64,000 nucleotides of DNA from Acidobacteriota bacterium (GTDB lineage Bacteria > Acidobacteriota > Blastocatellia > Pyrinomonadales > Pyrinomonadaceae). The stretch is from contig JAKOVX010000021.1 in assembly GCA_029781855.1 (NCBI GenBank), positions 47,315-111,314 on the forward strand. The letters are read 5' to 3'. The translations under genes were made by a program, and so were the position numbers. Under the pieces are notes generated by a model, which was given only the letters and a program-made list of their open reading frames with translations, ran no database searches and had not been told where the DNA came from. This document shows positions 43,621-52,887 of the stretch, piece after piece; position 1 is the first letter of the stretch; each line of letters begins with the position of its first letter.

Positions 43621-45021
43621 TTAGAGCTTTGCCTCCTGCTGGCCGCGAAGAGCCGCTTCGAACCGTTTTTGCCGGGCACGCCGTATCAGCTTTGCGTCAT
43701 CGCGTTTCTCTTTCCAGATCGTCCAGCCGACCGCGATGAAGATAAACAGAAAGACCTGGATCTGCGTCCGCTGGCGGTAAGCCGTACCGACGTTGCTCTG
43801 AAAGATCGCGTAGGCAAATGTCAGCATCAGGCTAAAGAGCAGGATCGGCATCGCCGTCCTCAATCGGTGCTTGACCGAATAGACGAGACCGCTGATCAGA
43901 AAGGGCATCAATGCCCACCACACCAAAACCTCGGGCAGCGTGATCGCCTGTCTGAGGTTTCGAACCTCCCACGGAAACGGAGCGAACATTAAATACGCAA
44001 ACCCGATCGGTATTACGGAGATAGCTCCGCTTGTGGTTGAGACGTCCGCGTCAGCTCCGTATCCCGAACCGGCGCGGCTTGCCTGATCCAAGCGGCTGTT
44101 CTGGAGCCGGTCGAGATTACCAAATTTGTCGAGATTACTTGAGGCGTTCCGAATGACCCCGATATAGGTCAACCCGAGACCGAGCACGACGATGATCGCA
44201 ACCCGGGCCACTAACGCTGCAGGCGAATTTCTGACTCCTATAAGAAAGCTGCCGGCCACGGCGATCGCCAGCATATAGAATATATAGAACCGCAACGTGA
44301 GGATGCCCGCGATCGAGAGGCCGAGCAGGATTACGGCACCGATACCGATCCGTTCCTGCAGCTCGATGACCATCGTCATCGCCAGCACCAGAAGAAAGAT
44401 GATCAAGCCGTCCTTGAGCAACTGGCCGGACCAGATGACGAAGGCCGGGAAAACCGCAACCAGTATGGCGGCGAACCGAGCCGCACTGAGGTTATGGTAG
44501 ATCCGCTTGGTGCAGAAATAGACCATCGGAGCGGTTGCCGCGCCGATCACTGCACAAAACGACTGGGCGGCGAGTATATTGCGGCCCAGCAGCAAATAGA
44601 TAAAGCCGACCAGATAGTTCATCCCCCAGCCCGAACCTGAGGTGGACGATGCGACAGCATATCCGTCCGGCGTGACACTACCGAAACTGAGCCAAGCCTC
44701 GCGCAAGATATTCCCACGAAAATCGTATGTCAGGGCGTCTCCGCCGAAGAAATCCCTGAGGTCGTAAATATGGACAAACAACCCGAATGCGAGCCGCAGA
44801 GCGAGTCCGACGAGGAAGACATTGGTCACGAATGTCGTCTCGGTCGTAAAGCTGCGAAACACGGCAAGGGAGATAATGCTCAACAGCAGAATGACGAGAA
44901 TCGCCCCCGCGGCCTCAGGTACGTTCACTGCGATAATGCCGAGAATGACAACGATCAACCCGCCAACAAAAACCTGGCTGGCGGCTACCCATTGGATATT
45001 TTTGTTTAGATCGAATGCCAT
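43621..45021 (-). CDS. Polytopic membrane protein, likely polymerase or GT-C-like glycosyltransferase
   Basis: The protein has 466 residues with about 10-12 membrane segments (FVGGLIVVILGIIAVNVP, NVFLVGLALRLAFGLFVHI, FAAILVAVFPAFVIWSGQLL). The loop DLRDFFGGDALTYDFRG after the third segment carries an acidic patch, as at the catalytic site of GT-C/PMT-like enzymes. YRQRTQIQVFLFIFIAVGW is close to the C-terminus. A similar arrangement is seen in polysaccharide polymerases. I cannot separate a polymerase from a lipid-sugar glycosyltransferase. It is placed 2 bp upstream of asnB, so the two are coupled. Confidence 0.65.
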   Translation of the reverse strand: MAFDLNKNIQWVAASQVFVGGLIVVILGIIAVNVPEAAGAILVILLLSIISLAVFRSFTTETTFVTNVFLVGLALRLAFGLFVHIYDLRDFFGGDALTYDFRGNILREAWLSFGSVTPDGYAVASSTSGSGWGMNYLVGFIYLLLGRNILAAQSFCAVIGAATAPMVYFCTKRIYHNLSAARFAAILVAVFPAFVIWSGQLLKDGLIIFLLVLAMTMVIELQERIGIGAVILLGLSIAGILTLRFYIFYMLAIAVAGSFLIGVRNSPAALVARVAIIVVLGLGLTYIGVIRNASSNLDKFGNLDRLQNSRLDQASRAGSGYGADADVSTTSGAISVIPIGFAYLMFAPFPWEVRNLRQAITLPEVLVWWALMPFLISGLVYSVKHRLRTAMPILLFSLMLTFAYAIFQSNVGTAYRQRTQIQVFLFIFIAVGWTIWKEKRDDAKLIRRARQKRFEAALRGQQEAKL

Positions 45022-45093
45022 TGATGGAAAAAGTTTTAACGACTGATCAGCTGCCCAACCGCAAGGAACGCTCGGGAGTCATCTCGTCCCGGG

Positions 45094-45813
45094 TCAGATA
45101 TCGTCCGGCAGGTCCCGTCGGGTTTTGTTCTCGACCAGAAATTTGCCCTCGTCGCCGAGCTCCTTGACGACAGCCGCCGGAACGCCGGCGATAAGTGTTT
45201 CCTCGCGGTCAAATCGTTTCGTCACGACCGTCCCGATCCCGACGATGCATCTGGCCGGTATCGATCCGCCGGGCGCTATACGTATTTCCGAACCGACATA
45301 GCTGTAGTCGCCGATCGTAACCGGCGCGGTCATCTGGCGGTTGTGAGTCCAAACGGACGAATTGCGTCCGCCGAGGATGACCCGCTTGCCGAACTCAACA
45401 CGGTCAGTAAAGTCGATCTTGTGCGAGGCTCCGAGCATGCCGCCGTCACCGAGGATAAATCGCGGATCGATCTCGTTCATCACATCGGGTTCGGGGATCG
45501 AGTTGATCTCGTTCAGCCGCAGTATCTCGCAGTACCGCCCGATCCGTATCTCATCACCTCCGCGAAATACATTGAGGTGGCCGATGCCCGTGTGCTCGCC
45601 GATCGACAACGCTTTTGTGCCCGTAAACACATTAAAATGCCCGATCGAAACGTCGTCCCCGATCTCGCACGACGAAACATCGATCAGCGAAAAACCGATG
45701 CGAAACCGGCGTCCGATGCGATAGCCGAAAAACCATCGATAGCAGAGCCGCGCCAGCGGCGACGGCAAAAAGCCGAACACGGCGGACATTGCAAATCTCA
45801 GCTTTCGGTACAT
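45094..45813 (-). CDS. Left-handed beta-helix acyltransferase
   Basis: The protein has 239 residues and shows many hexapeptide repeats: SCEIGDDVSIGHFNVF, LSIGEHTGIGHLNVF, IRIGRYCEILRLNEI and PVTIGDYSYVGSEIRIAPG. The loop WTHNRQM provides the likely catalytic His. VTKRFDREETLIAGVPAAVV is the standard exit of the helix. It resembles WcaF/NodL/colanic-acid-type acetyltransferases. It should add an acetyl or other acyl group to a sugar of the exported glycan. A short hydrophobic N-terminus may dock it to the membrane. Confidence 0.85.
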   Translation of the reverse strand: MYRKLRFAMSAVFGFLPSPLARLCYRWFFGYRIGRRFRIGFSLIDVSSCEIGDDVSIGHFNVFTGTKALSIGEHTGIGHLNVFRGGDEIRIGRYCEILRLNEINSIPEPDVMNEIDPRFILGDGGMLGASHKIDFTDRVEFGKRVILGGRNSSVWTHNRQMTAPVTIGDYSYVGSEIRIAPGGSIPARCIVGIGTVVTKRFDREETLIAGVPAAVVKELGDEGKFLVENKTRRDLPDDI

Positions 45814-45829
45814 TTAGCGTTCGGTCGTA

Positions 45830-46954
45830 CTATTTCACCAGGCTGTGAGCGGCGAGCTCGGCCGTTGCGACCGAGACGCGGTCGTCGGCTGACTGCTGGC
45901 CTACCCAGGAGATCAACTCGTCGAGACCGTCGTCCAATGCGACGGATGGCTCGTAACCCAGCTTCGCCTGGATCTTAGATATATCGGCTATGCAATGACG
46001 GATGTCGCCCTCGCGAAATTTTCCGGAGATGTCGGGCTCGATCGATTTACCGAGGCCTTTTGCCACTATCTCGGCGATGCGCCTCACGGTCGTCGCCACG
46101 CCCGTTCCGACGTTCATCACCTCGTAATCGCCTTTATCTGTTTCGAGAGCAAGCAGGTTTGCCCGGACAATATCACGGACGCTTACAAAATCGCGTGTCT
46201 GCTCGCCGTCCTCGTATACCAGCGGAGCCTCGTCATTCAACAATCGCGAAGAAAAGATCGCACACGCGCCGGTATACGGATTGGAAAGCGCCTGACGCGG
46301 GCCGTAAACATTGAAATAGCGAAATGCGACGGTCGGTATCCTGTACGCCCGCCCAATGACCAGGCTGTATTGTTCCTGAACCTGCTTGCCAACAGCGTAG
46401 ACGGACGTGGGGAAGAGTCTTTTTTCCTCAGGGGTCGGCATGGCGGCCATCATATCTCCGCAGACGGCACAATAGAATTCCCAGCGATGCTCAAGGAGTT
46501 GAGCTTCCGCACGAAGTGTCGGCTCGGCCACAATGTTGCATTTAGCGCATCGGACCGGCCCCTCACCGTAAAGCGACATCGACGAGGCTACGATCAGCTT
46601 CTTGTATTGCGAGGGCCGCTTGATCATTTCCTCGAGCAGAACGGCGGTGCCCAGATCATTGCCCTGCACAAATCGAACGATCTGGTACATTGACCGCCCC
46701 AGCCCGAGTTCAGCGGCGAGATGGTAAACAACCTCGATACCGTCGAGCGCGCGACGGACAGTTTCGGCATCGCAGACGCTGCCGTGAATAAACTCGGCGT
46801 CCGGGTTCAGGTATTCGGGAACCCGCCCGTGATGGACCTCATCCGCCAGCGAATCCAATATCCGCACCCCGTGCCCACGCTCGACCAGAGCGTCCACCAG
46901 ATGCGAACCAATAAAACCGGCCCCGCCGGTCACCAGGATATTGAGTGATTGCAT
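45830..46954 (-). CDS. SDR sugar-nucleotide epimerase with zinc-ribbon insertion
   Basis: The protein has 374 residues. [20 protein letters not shown] is the NAD motif, and the YxxxK pair is Tyr186 and Lys190 in SVYAVGKQ. FRYFNVYGPRQ confirms the epimerase/dehydratase class. Between the third strand and YxxxK there is an insertion with CxxC pairs at 136/139 and 162/165, probably a zinc ribbon. The same insertion is known in dTDP-rhamnose or talose 4-epimerase-like enzymes. Together with RmlA- and RmlC-like genes this suggests a 6-deoxyhexose product, but the substrate is not fixed by sequence. Confidence 0.8.
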   Translation of the reverse strand: MQSLNILVTGGAGFIGSHLVDALVERGHGVRILDSLADEVHHGRVPEYLNPDAEFIHGSVCDAETVRRALDGIEVVYHLAAELGLGRSMYQIVRFVQGNDLGTAVLLEEMIKRPSQYKKLIVASSMSLYGEGPVRCAKCNIVAEPTLRAEAQLLEHRWEFYCAVCGDMMAAMPTPEEKRLFPTSVYAVGKQVQEQYSLVIGRAYRIPTVAFRYFNVYGPRQALSNPYTGACAIFSSRLLNDEAPLVYEDGEQTRDFVSVRDIVRANLLALETDKGDYEVMNVGTGVATTVRRIAEIVAKGLGKSIEPDISGKFREGDIRHCIADISKIQAKLGYEPSVALDDGLDELISWVGQQSADDRVSVATAELAAHSLVK

Positions 46955-46989
46955 TCTCTACGAATTGCCGATATTTTGCTGCCGCGATC

Positions 46990-48081
46990 TCAATTCAAAA
47001 CATCACGGAAAACACCAGCGAGCTTCTCGGCCTGTGCCTCGAGATCGTAATTGGCGATCGCATGCTGCCGTCCGGCCGCCCCAAGCTCGCGACGCAGCTC
47101 GCCGTCGCCGAGCAGTGTGTCGAGTGAATTATACCAATCATCATCGCTTTCCGCATTGAGGTGGGTTTTACCGGTCTCGCCGATCTCGGCACAGACGCCA
47201 ACGGGGCTCATTACAAAGGGGATACCGACCGCCATATATTGGATCGCCTTAAAGCCGGATTTACCCTTGATCCATTCCGCGTTTGCCGAACCGCCGGGGA
47301 AGATCGGGTACACGCCAATATCGATCGACTGAAAATCTACGATCTCACGATCGAGCTGCCACTGGCGGGATTCGACCTGCACGCCCGGAATCTCGATCGT
47401 CCGATCGCCCGCACCGACGACCACGAGGCGAAATCGGTGCTTTTCGGCAAGCCGCTCGATAACGGGAAAGAGCCGCGTCAGGAACTGGTAGGTCGAGTGG
47501 GTCCCGATCCAACCGATCACCGGAAGTTCGTTTTTATGATCTGCCGGGCAAAAGAGCGAGTTGTCGACAACGGTCGAGATGACCACGGCCCGCGTGCCTT
47601 TGCCCTCGACATACTCGGCGATGAAACGGTTCCCGCAGGTGACGACCGCGGCCCACTCGATCAGCCTGTCGGTTTTGCCGAAAAACTTCAGCGCACTGCC
47701 TAATCGGCCATAGCTCGGGCTGATGTACGAGACGTAGGTCGCATCGTCAAGGTCTAGCACCATTGGCACCCGCCCGATGGCCTGATAAAGCCATTCAAAA
47801 ATAGCTGGCCCAAACAGCATCGCCTCGCGCTGCACGAAGATCAGATCGTATTTGCGCAGCCCGACAAGTTCCCCGACCCTTTTCAGAACCGAGCGGACCA
47901 GCGAAAATGCTTTTCCGCCGACACCGCCGCCTGAATAAAGTGACGAGAACTGTCCGCTGTCCAAAAACGGCCGGATCGTCACATCGATACCGCGATCCGC
48001 CAATGGCTCAACAAACTGGGCAATTCGAAAACGCGTTGCGGCCGCATCAGTTGGATAGGAACAAAGCGCGAGAATCTTCAT
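46990..48081 (-). CDS. GT-B glycosyltransferase
   Basis: The protein has 363 residues. It opens LALCSYPTDAAATRFRIAQF, a start seen in glycosyltransferases that lack the usual glycine loop. LILVQREAMLFG-like FVQREAMLFG and VLDLDDATYVSY follow. IGWIGTHSTYQFLTRLFPVI and FPGGSANAEWIKGKSGFKAI mark the C-terminal donor site. The YMAVGIPFVMSPVG stretch matches GT4-like enzymes. The start overlaps the upstream glycosyltransferase stop by 4 bp, so they form a coupled pair. The acceptor sugar is unknown. Confidence 0.8.
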   Translation of the reverse strand: MKILALCSYPTDAAATRFRIAQFVEPLADRGIDVTIRPFLDSGQFSSLYSGGGVGGKAFSLVRSVLKRVGELVGLRKYDLIFVQREAMLFGPAIFEWLYQAIGRVPMVLDLDDATYVSYISPSYGRLGSALKFFGKTDRLIEWAAVVTCGNRFIAEYVEGKGTRAVVISTVVDNSLFCPADHKNELPVIGWIGTHSTYQFLTRLFPVIERLAEKHRFRLVVVGAGDRTIEIPGVQVESRQWQLDREIVDFQSIDIGVYPIFPGGSANAEWIKGKSGFKAIQYMAVGIPFVMSPVGVCAEIGETGKTHLNAESDDDWYNSLDTLLGDGELRRELGAAGRQHAIANYDLEAQAEKLAGVFRDVLN

Positions 48082-49463
48082 GTGTTGACCACTCCGTTAA
48101 GCAGCCTAGAGTAGATTCTGCGGTATCGAACACCACCGACAGACGACAGGTCAAATTCACGGTGAGCGACTTCACGGCATCGATTGCCGATATCTCCGAG
48201 CGACTCCACAGAATCCAATGCCGCCCGATAGTCAACGTCGGCGAACCCATCGATCAATGCCCCGATGCCGTTACCGTTGATCAGGCTATCGACATCGCCG
48301 ACACCGGAATTAGCGATGATCGGCCGTCCACAGGCGAGATACTCGGGTATCTTGGTCGGCGAACGCGAGAGCGTCGAGAAGCTGCTTTTTACGAATGAGA
48401 TAGCCACATCCGATGCATTCAAGTATTCGGGGATCTCGGACGGCGAGACACGGGTTACCAGATAGTCCGATTCCGAAAACCCTTTCGCACGAAGCAGCCC
48501 GGCGATCGCTGTCGGATCGCTCTGCGTTAGTATCAGTGCAAATGTCTCAGGCCGCCGACTGCGTGACGCAGCCAGCAGGTCGACGATCTCATTCGTCAGG
48601 TAAAGCCCGCCGAGAGCACCGGAATGTACCATAACGAAACGATCCTCGACGCCAAGCTTCTGTCGTGCGTTTTGCCTGCTCGTTTCCGGATCGTTGGCAA
48701 ACCTGGTATCAAAATCGACGCAGCACGGGACCACCTCGATAGGACGAGCGGCGTTGTCAGTACCACCTGCAGTAGCGGGTGCGTTAACAGCATCGCTCGT
48801 CAGCCAGCCGCCGTCGGGTTGGGGCACAGCATCGGGGAACAGTATTACTCGTGCTTTTTCCGTCAGGACGACAAATCCGTCCGATTCTTTCATTAGCCAC
48901 CGCTCGACGCGTTTCGCCGAGCGGTAGAGCAAACCGTTCTCCGGCCAGATGCCGGCATCGGTGTACTCCTCGGGGAAAAAGCCGCGTATGTCGAAGAGCA
49001 GCTTTGGCCGCCGCCGGGAAAACCGCCGGGCGATCGCTCCCATCAGCGTCGGGATATGGACGCGACCGTGCAGGATGTCGACCTTGTCCCTGGCGATAGC
49101 TCGGCGAATGAACCACGCCCCGCGAAAGACGTCATACGCCGTCGCCAGTGCCGAAGGCCGCTTATGATACCGAAGCCAATGCCAAGCGATCCCCTTCGCC
49201 TTCAATTCAGAGCGGATATTTCCCTCGTCCTCTCTTCCAATCTTCTCCGGCTCGAAAGTGAGCAGCGACATGGAGATGTCCAAATTTGGAACTCGCCCTC
49301 GCTCCCTCGCTCCCTCTCTCGCTTTCTCCCCCTCTCCTCCACTCCCCTTCTCCCCTACTCCTTCACTCCCGCTCTTCTGCAGTTCACAGAGGTACGGGAT
49401 CACCTGCGTCTGGACCAGAGGCTGCTGTACGCCGAAATAACAAATGTAAAGAGATTGTGGCAT
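48078..49463 (-). CDS. GT4-family glycosyltransferase carrying an octamer-repeat insertion
   Basis: From ATG 49463 the protein has 461 residues. The start PQSLYICYFGVQQPLVQTQV is followed by PYLCELQKSG. Then comes an odd Gly/Glu/Arg-rich tract of about 27 residues (GSEGVGEKGSGGEGEKARE and on) before MSLLTFEPEK resumes the fold. That tract is encoded by about ten 8-bp units. A second low-complexity insertion (NAPATAGGTDNAA) lies near residue 235. VDILHGRVHIPTLMGAIARR, VVPCCVDFDTRF and SPTKIPEYLACGRPIIANSG are GT4 features. The enzyme looks intact in the present frame; a single octamer gain or loss would disrupt it. Confidence 0.8.
   Translation of the reverse strand: MPQSLYICYFGVQQPLVQTQVIPYLCELQKSGSEGVGEKGSGGEGEKAREGARERGRVPNLDISMSLLTFEPEKIGREDEGNIRSELKAKGIAWHWLRYHKRPSALATAYDVFRGAWFIRRAIARDKVDILHGRVHIPTLMGAIARRFSRRRPKLLFDIRGFFPEEYTDAGIWPENGLLYRSAKRVERWLMKESDGFVVLTEKARVILFPDAVPQPDGGWLTSDAVNAPATAGGTDNAARPIEVVPCCVDFDTRFANDPETSRQNARQKLGVEDRFVMVHSGALGGLYLTNEIVDLLAASRSRRPETFALILTQSDPTAIAGLLRAKGFSESDYLVTRVSPSEIPEYLNASDVAISFVKSSFSTLSRSPTKIPEYLACGRPIIANSGVGDVDSLINGNGIGALIDGFADVDYRAALDSVESLGDIGNRCREVAHREFDLSSVGGVRYRRIYSRLLNGVVNT
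49293..49379 (-). repeat. 8-bp G-rich minisatellite inside the glycosyltransferase gene
   Basis: On the minus strand about ten units of the form GGGAGTGA, AGGAGTAG, GGGAGAAG, GGGAGTGG, AGGAGAGG and GGGAGCGA run head to tail. They lie within codons 38-65 of the gene. Eight is not a multiple of three. Confidence 0.85.
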
Positions 49464-49486
49464 TGCCAATAGGGCGACCGACAAAA

Positions 49487-50215
49487 CTAAACGAATTCCA
49501 CCAACAGTATTGATCTGTATGATTTATTCTGTAATGGCCTTGGAAATAGTGGGAGAAGGACACCTGCTAACAAGTTAACGACAACGTAGAGACGCGAGCT
49601 TTTTACCGCAATCTTCCTCAAAGCCTCCGTCACCCGGATTTGCTCAGAACCAATGACCGTCGAGTGAATTGGAGCACCGGCAATTCCGTCGCTGCTCTTA
49701 ATATATTCCATTACGGATTCGATTAGGGGGTAATCGTATTTCATGTGCTCGTCCAACCAGCTCGGAATAGGTCGATTTGATTCTTCTAATGCTACCCGAA
49801 AATTCTCGTCAATTCTTCGAGCATTGGTGCCACATGGAAAGGCCAACACAATGCCTTTTTGAGCGACGCGAATTAACTCATGGATCGCGCGTTTCCGCAT
49901 TTTGGGTGAAAGATGCTCCAAAACGTCTACAGAAGTTGCGAATGAGAACGTGTTGTCCGAGAAGGGGAGGTCGAGAATGCTTCCCTTCACGAATTTGAAA
50001 CCCGGCCTACGAAAGCTGGGAATATTAATATCGACACCCGTAAATCGCATGGCCGATGTGAAATTCGCAATTCCATTTTCGCCACAGCCGGCGTCTAGTA
50101 CGGTTGTGCGATCTACTAACTTCGCTTTAAGCACGCGCAGGACGTCGGCATTTCGACAACGCGTGTCCCACGAATACTGATGAATTAGCCGTCTTGCCAA
50201 CTCCCCGAGGGTCAT
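49487..50215 (-). CDS. Class I SAM-dependent methyltransferase
   Basis: The protein has 242 residues. VLDAGCGENGIANF is motif I and FRRPGFKFVKGSILDLPFSD supplies the adenosyl pocket. NTFSFATSVDVLEHLSPKMR follows. Towards the end is a hydrophobic stretch (LYVVVNLLAGVLLPLF) that could dock it at the membrane. Its place between glycosyltransferase genes suggests methylation of a sugar or lipid-linked glycan. The true acceptor is unknown. The codon use is more A/T-rich than in the genes around 40-48 kb. Confidence 0.8.
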   Translation of the reverse strand: MTLGELARRLIHQYSWDTRCRNADVLRVLKAKLVDRTTVLDAGCGENGIANFTSAMRFTGVDINIPSFRRPGFKFVKGSILDLPFSDNTFSFATSVDVLEHLSPKMRKRAIHELIRVAQKGIVLAFPCGTNARRIDENFRVALEESNRPIPSWLDEHMKYDYPLIESVMEYIKSSDGIAGAPIHSTVIGSEQIRVTEALRKIAVKSSRLYVVVNLLAGVLLPLFPRPLQNKSYRSILLVEFV

Positions 50216-50267
50216 TAATCCACTCCCATTTCCGGATCCGACATCTTGAAATGTCGTTAATTTTGTT

Positions 50268-51197
50268 TTACCTGCTTGCCAAGGCTCGTTTCATAAATCG
50301 TACCGGGAATCCAAATAGACGGTACACATTTGCCGGTCTATTCAATATTCCTGAGGCCGCGTGCCGAACAAAGCTGCGATACTGTCCGACACGAAAGTAC
50401 GATCCGGCCATAACCATATGAAAATTACCATACGCCCGGCGTCGTAGTCTCAGAATCTCAAAGTCGTCGGTATCGAAGGCTTTCGCGTAGAACAGGTTTA
50501 ACGAACGTTCCATTTCACGAACGTTCGCTCGGGAGTTGCGATCATGCATTCTGTAGTGCATGAGAATCTCCTTTACGAAACCGACTTTGAACCGTACTGC
50601 AATGCGATAACAGAAGTCCAAATCTTCACCAACCGTCAATCTCTCATCGAACCCTCTGACTTCTTCGAATGCGACCCGCCTAACGACAACCGTTCCGCCG
50701 TAACCGATTATTACAGGCTTCTCCCATAACAGTAGGTCGTTCGCCAACCAACCCTCACCGCCAACCAAGTGATCGCAAATGGTCTTGCCAGTAAGCGAAT
50801 CATATTCTCGCATACCGCAATGCACGAGGCCGATCGCGGGGTCAGATGCGAATTTCGCGATCTGTTTCTCAAGCTTGGTCGGCTCCCAGATATCGTCGGC
50901 ATCGAGAAAAGCGATCAGATCACCTGACGATTCCGCCACGCCGCGATTTCGCGCGGCACATACCCCGGCATTTTCCTGGCGGATGTACTTGATTCGCCCG
51001 CCAAACCCTCGAACCACCGCCTCAGTGTCGTCCGTCGATCCGTCGTCAACGACGATGATCTCCGTCGGTGCAACCGTCTGCCCGAGCACGCTCTCTATCG
51101 CGTCTGCAATGAAGCGTCCGTAATTGTATGTTGGGATAACAACTGAGACATTTTGCGTCTCTGTGCCATTACCCTTTGGAGCACTGGCTGTCGACAT
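50268..51197 (-). CDS. GT2-family glycosyltransferase
   Basis: The protein has 309 residues. NVSVVIPTYNYGRFIADAIE starts the GT-A fold. IIVVDDGSTDDTEAVVRGFG is the donor-binding Asp pair and LIAFLDADDIWEPTKLEKQI holds the DxD motif. VGGEGWLANDLLLWEK and RGFDERLTVGEDLDFCYRIA complete the acceptor region with the ED general base. It is inverting and cytosolic, probably membrane-associated. Its start overlaps gmhA by 29 bp on the same strand, so the two are coupled. Confidence 0.9.
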   Translation of the reverse strand: MSTASAPKGNGTETQNVSVVIPTYNYGRFIADAIESVLGQTVAPTEIIVVDDGSTDDTEAVVRGFGGRIKYIRQENAGVCAARNRGVAESSGDLIAFLDADDIWEPTKLEKQIAKFASDPAIGLVHCGMREYDSLTGKTICDHLVGGEGWLANDLLLWEKPVIIGYGGTVVVRRVAFEEVRGFDERLTVGEDLDFCYRIAVRFKVGFVKEILMHYRMHDRNSRANVREMERSLNLFYAKAFDTDDFEILRLRRRAYGNFHMVMAGSYFRVGQYRSFVRHAASGILNRPANVYRLFGFPVRFMKRALASR

Positions 51198-51741
51198 ATT
51201 CGCACCACAAATGTCCGATCGTTATATGTGCTTCCTGGATCCGTGCCGTACGATCAGACGGGGCAACGACGATCGCGTCACACATCTCAAGCATTTTGCC
51301 GCCGCCACGCCCGGTCATCCCGATAACAACACAGCCACAGTCTTTTGCCGCTCGGATCGCCTCGATCACATTTGGTGAATTGCCGCTCGTGCTTATCGCG
51401 ATAAGTACATCGCCTCTATTAGCAAGTGCTTCGACCTGTCGGGCGAAAACCCGGTCAAAGCCGTAATCGTTACCCAAAGCCGTTAAAGCAGATGTGTCGG
51501 TAGTGAGGGCGATCGCGGGAAACGCGGCCCTCTCAGTCTCGTACCTTCCGACGAATTCCGCTGCAATATGCTGAGCGTCTGCCGCACTTCCGCCGTTACC
51601 GCAAAGAAGTATTTTATTGCCATGATCCAGCGCGGCCCACAGGAGCTCACCACACGTGGCAATATTCGGAATTGAATCTGAAACAATTCTATCGATCACC
51701 GATCGATGCTCTGCAAGTGATTTCAAATAGATCGAGTTCAT
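51169..51741 (-). CDS. gmhA: Sedoheptulose-7-phosphate isomerase (GmhA), SIS domain
   Basis: The protein has 190 residues, the family length. ILLCGNGGSAADAQHIAAEF is the phosphate- and metal-binding loop with the conserved His. VLIAISTSGNSPNVIEAIRA is the SIS phosphosugar-binding stretch. AHITIGHLWCEYVD closes the active site. It isomerises sedoheptulose-7-phosphate to D-glycero-D-manno-heptose-7-phosphate, the first step to ADP- or GDP-heptose. With the GT9 gene at 53658 it indicates heptose in the glycan. The later enzymes (HldE, GmhB) are not in the window. Confidence 0.9.
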   Translation of the reverse strand: MNSIYLKSLAEHRSVIDRIVSDSIPNIATCGELLWAALDHGNKILLCGNGGSAADAQHIAAEFVGRYETERAAFPAIALTTDTSALTALGNDYGFDRVFARQVEALANRGDVLIAISTSGNSPNVIEAIRAAKDCGCVVIGMTGRGGGKMLEMCDAIVVAPSDRTARIQEAHITIGHLWCEYVDSQCSKG

Positions 51742-51753
51742 ACCTAGTTAATA

Positions 51754-52884
51754 TTAATTGACCGTTCCGAAAGCCCTGCGAAATGAATCTTCGTAAAATC
51801 TTATCATTTTGCCTATCGTCAAGTTTTCGCCAACAAATTGCCGTCCGTTAAGGCCTAGTTTTCGGCAAAGATCATTATTAGCGGCCAACTCGACTATCGC
51901 CTTTGTCAATGCCGTACTATTTGCGGCGGGTACCACCATACCGTTTTCGCCGTTCTGAATAATGTCGCGGACACCGCTCACCTCCGACATCACCAGCGGC
52001 TTTCCTAACCATAGAGCCTCGCACATAACCTGGCTAAAGGCCTCTTGCAGCGTCGACTGCGCGATGACGTCAACGGCGGCCATCAACGCCATCGCGTCGG
52101 TTCGCCACCCGAGGAGCTTAACTGTCTCTTGTAATCCTAGCTCTTCGATCTGCTGCTCTAGTCGAGCTCGTTCGGGCCCTTCGCCGACCACGACGACCAG
52201 CAGCTCCGGAATTGTCATGCGGATCTCAGCGGCAGCCTCGATGAGGTAGCGTTGCCCCTTCTCCTCGTGCAGTCTGCTAAAATTGCCGACGACGAAACGG
52301 CCTTCAAATCCTAAATCCACACGGACCCTTGAAACGTCTTCACTTCTTATTGAGGCGTATTTTGCCGGGTCAAATCCGTATAATATGACGTCGACCTTTT
52401 CTGGATCGACATTTTGCCGTTCGGTGAGAATTTCGGAGATCATTGCCGAAGGAACGATTATCCGGGCAGCAGCCCTGTTTATTGTTTGCTCGAGCCGAAG
52501 AAGAGTCGTATGCTTGAACTTATTATTCAGTCGATACAGTGAATCCGAATAGTGGCGGCCAATAACGAGCTTCGTCTTCCGGTGAAGACGCGTAGCCATC
52601 CATCCCACTATTGCCTGTTCGAAATGGTGAGCGTGAAGTATGTCAATGTCCCATTTATTCAGAAGTCTTGAGAGTTTATATGCGGTACCCAAAGCGTCGG
52701 TCCGTGAGTTACCCGGCAGCAATTTGTATTTAACATCACGGGCAAATTCAGGACGTGCAATGTTGTGTTTCTCCGTTCTTAGGACAACCGACATTTCAAA
52801 GTGCTCGCGATGGGCATTCTGAACGATCGTATCGATAAAATCAGACTTATTAATTACGTCGGCGAACTCTAAAACACGAATCAT
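51754..52884 (-). CDS. GT4-family glycosyltransferase
   Basis: The protein has 376 residues. It lacks the usual Gly-rich start (RVLEFADVINKSDFIDTIVQ) but has WDIDILHAHHFEQAIVGWMA, VDVILYGFDPAKY and VGNFSRLHEEKGQRYLIEAA. The donor site IAQSTLQEAFSQVMCEALWL has the E-x7-E pattern. It would extend the lipid-linked glycan in the cytoplasm. It stands 12 bp upstream of gmhA and 3 bp downstream of the FkbM methyltransferase gene, all on one strand. Confidence 0.88.
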   Translation of the reverse strand: MIRVLEFADVINKSDFIDTIVQNAHREHFEMSVVLRTEKHNIARPEFARDVKYKLLPGNSRTDALGTAYKLSRLLNKWDIDILHAHHFEQAIVGWMATRLHRKTKLVIGRHYSDSLYRLNNKFKHTTLLRLEQTINRAAARIIVPSAMISEILTERQNVDPEKVDVILYGFDPAKYASIRSEDVSRVRVDLGFEGRFVVGNFSRLHEEKGQRYLIEAAAEIRMTIPELLVVVVGEGPERARLEQQIEELGLQETVKLLGWRTDAMALMAAVDVIAQSTLQEAFSQVMCEALWLGKPLVMSEVSGVRDIIQNGENGMVVPAANSTALTKAIVELAANNDLCRKLGLNGRQFVGENLTIGKMIRFYEDSFRRAFGTVN

Positions 52885-52887
52885 GGC

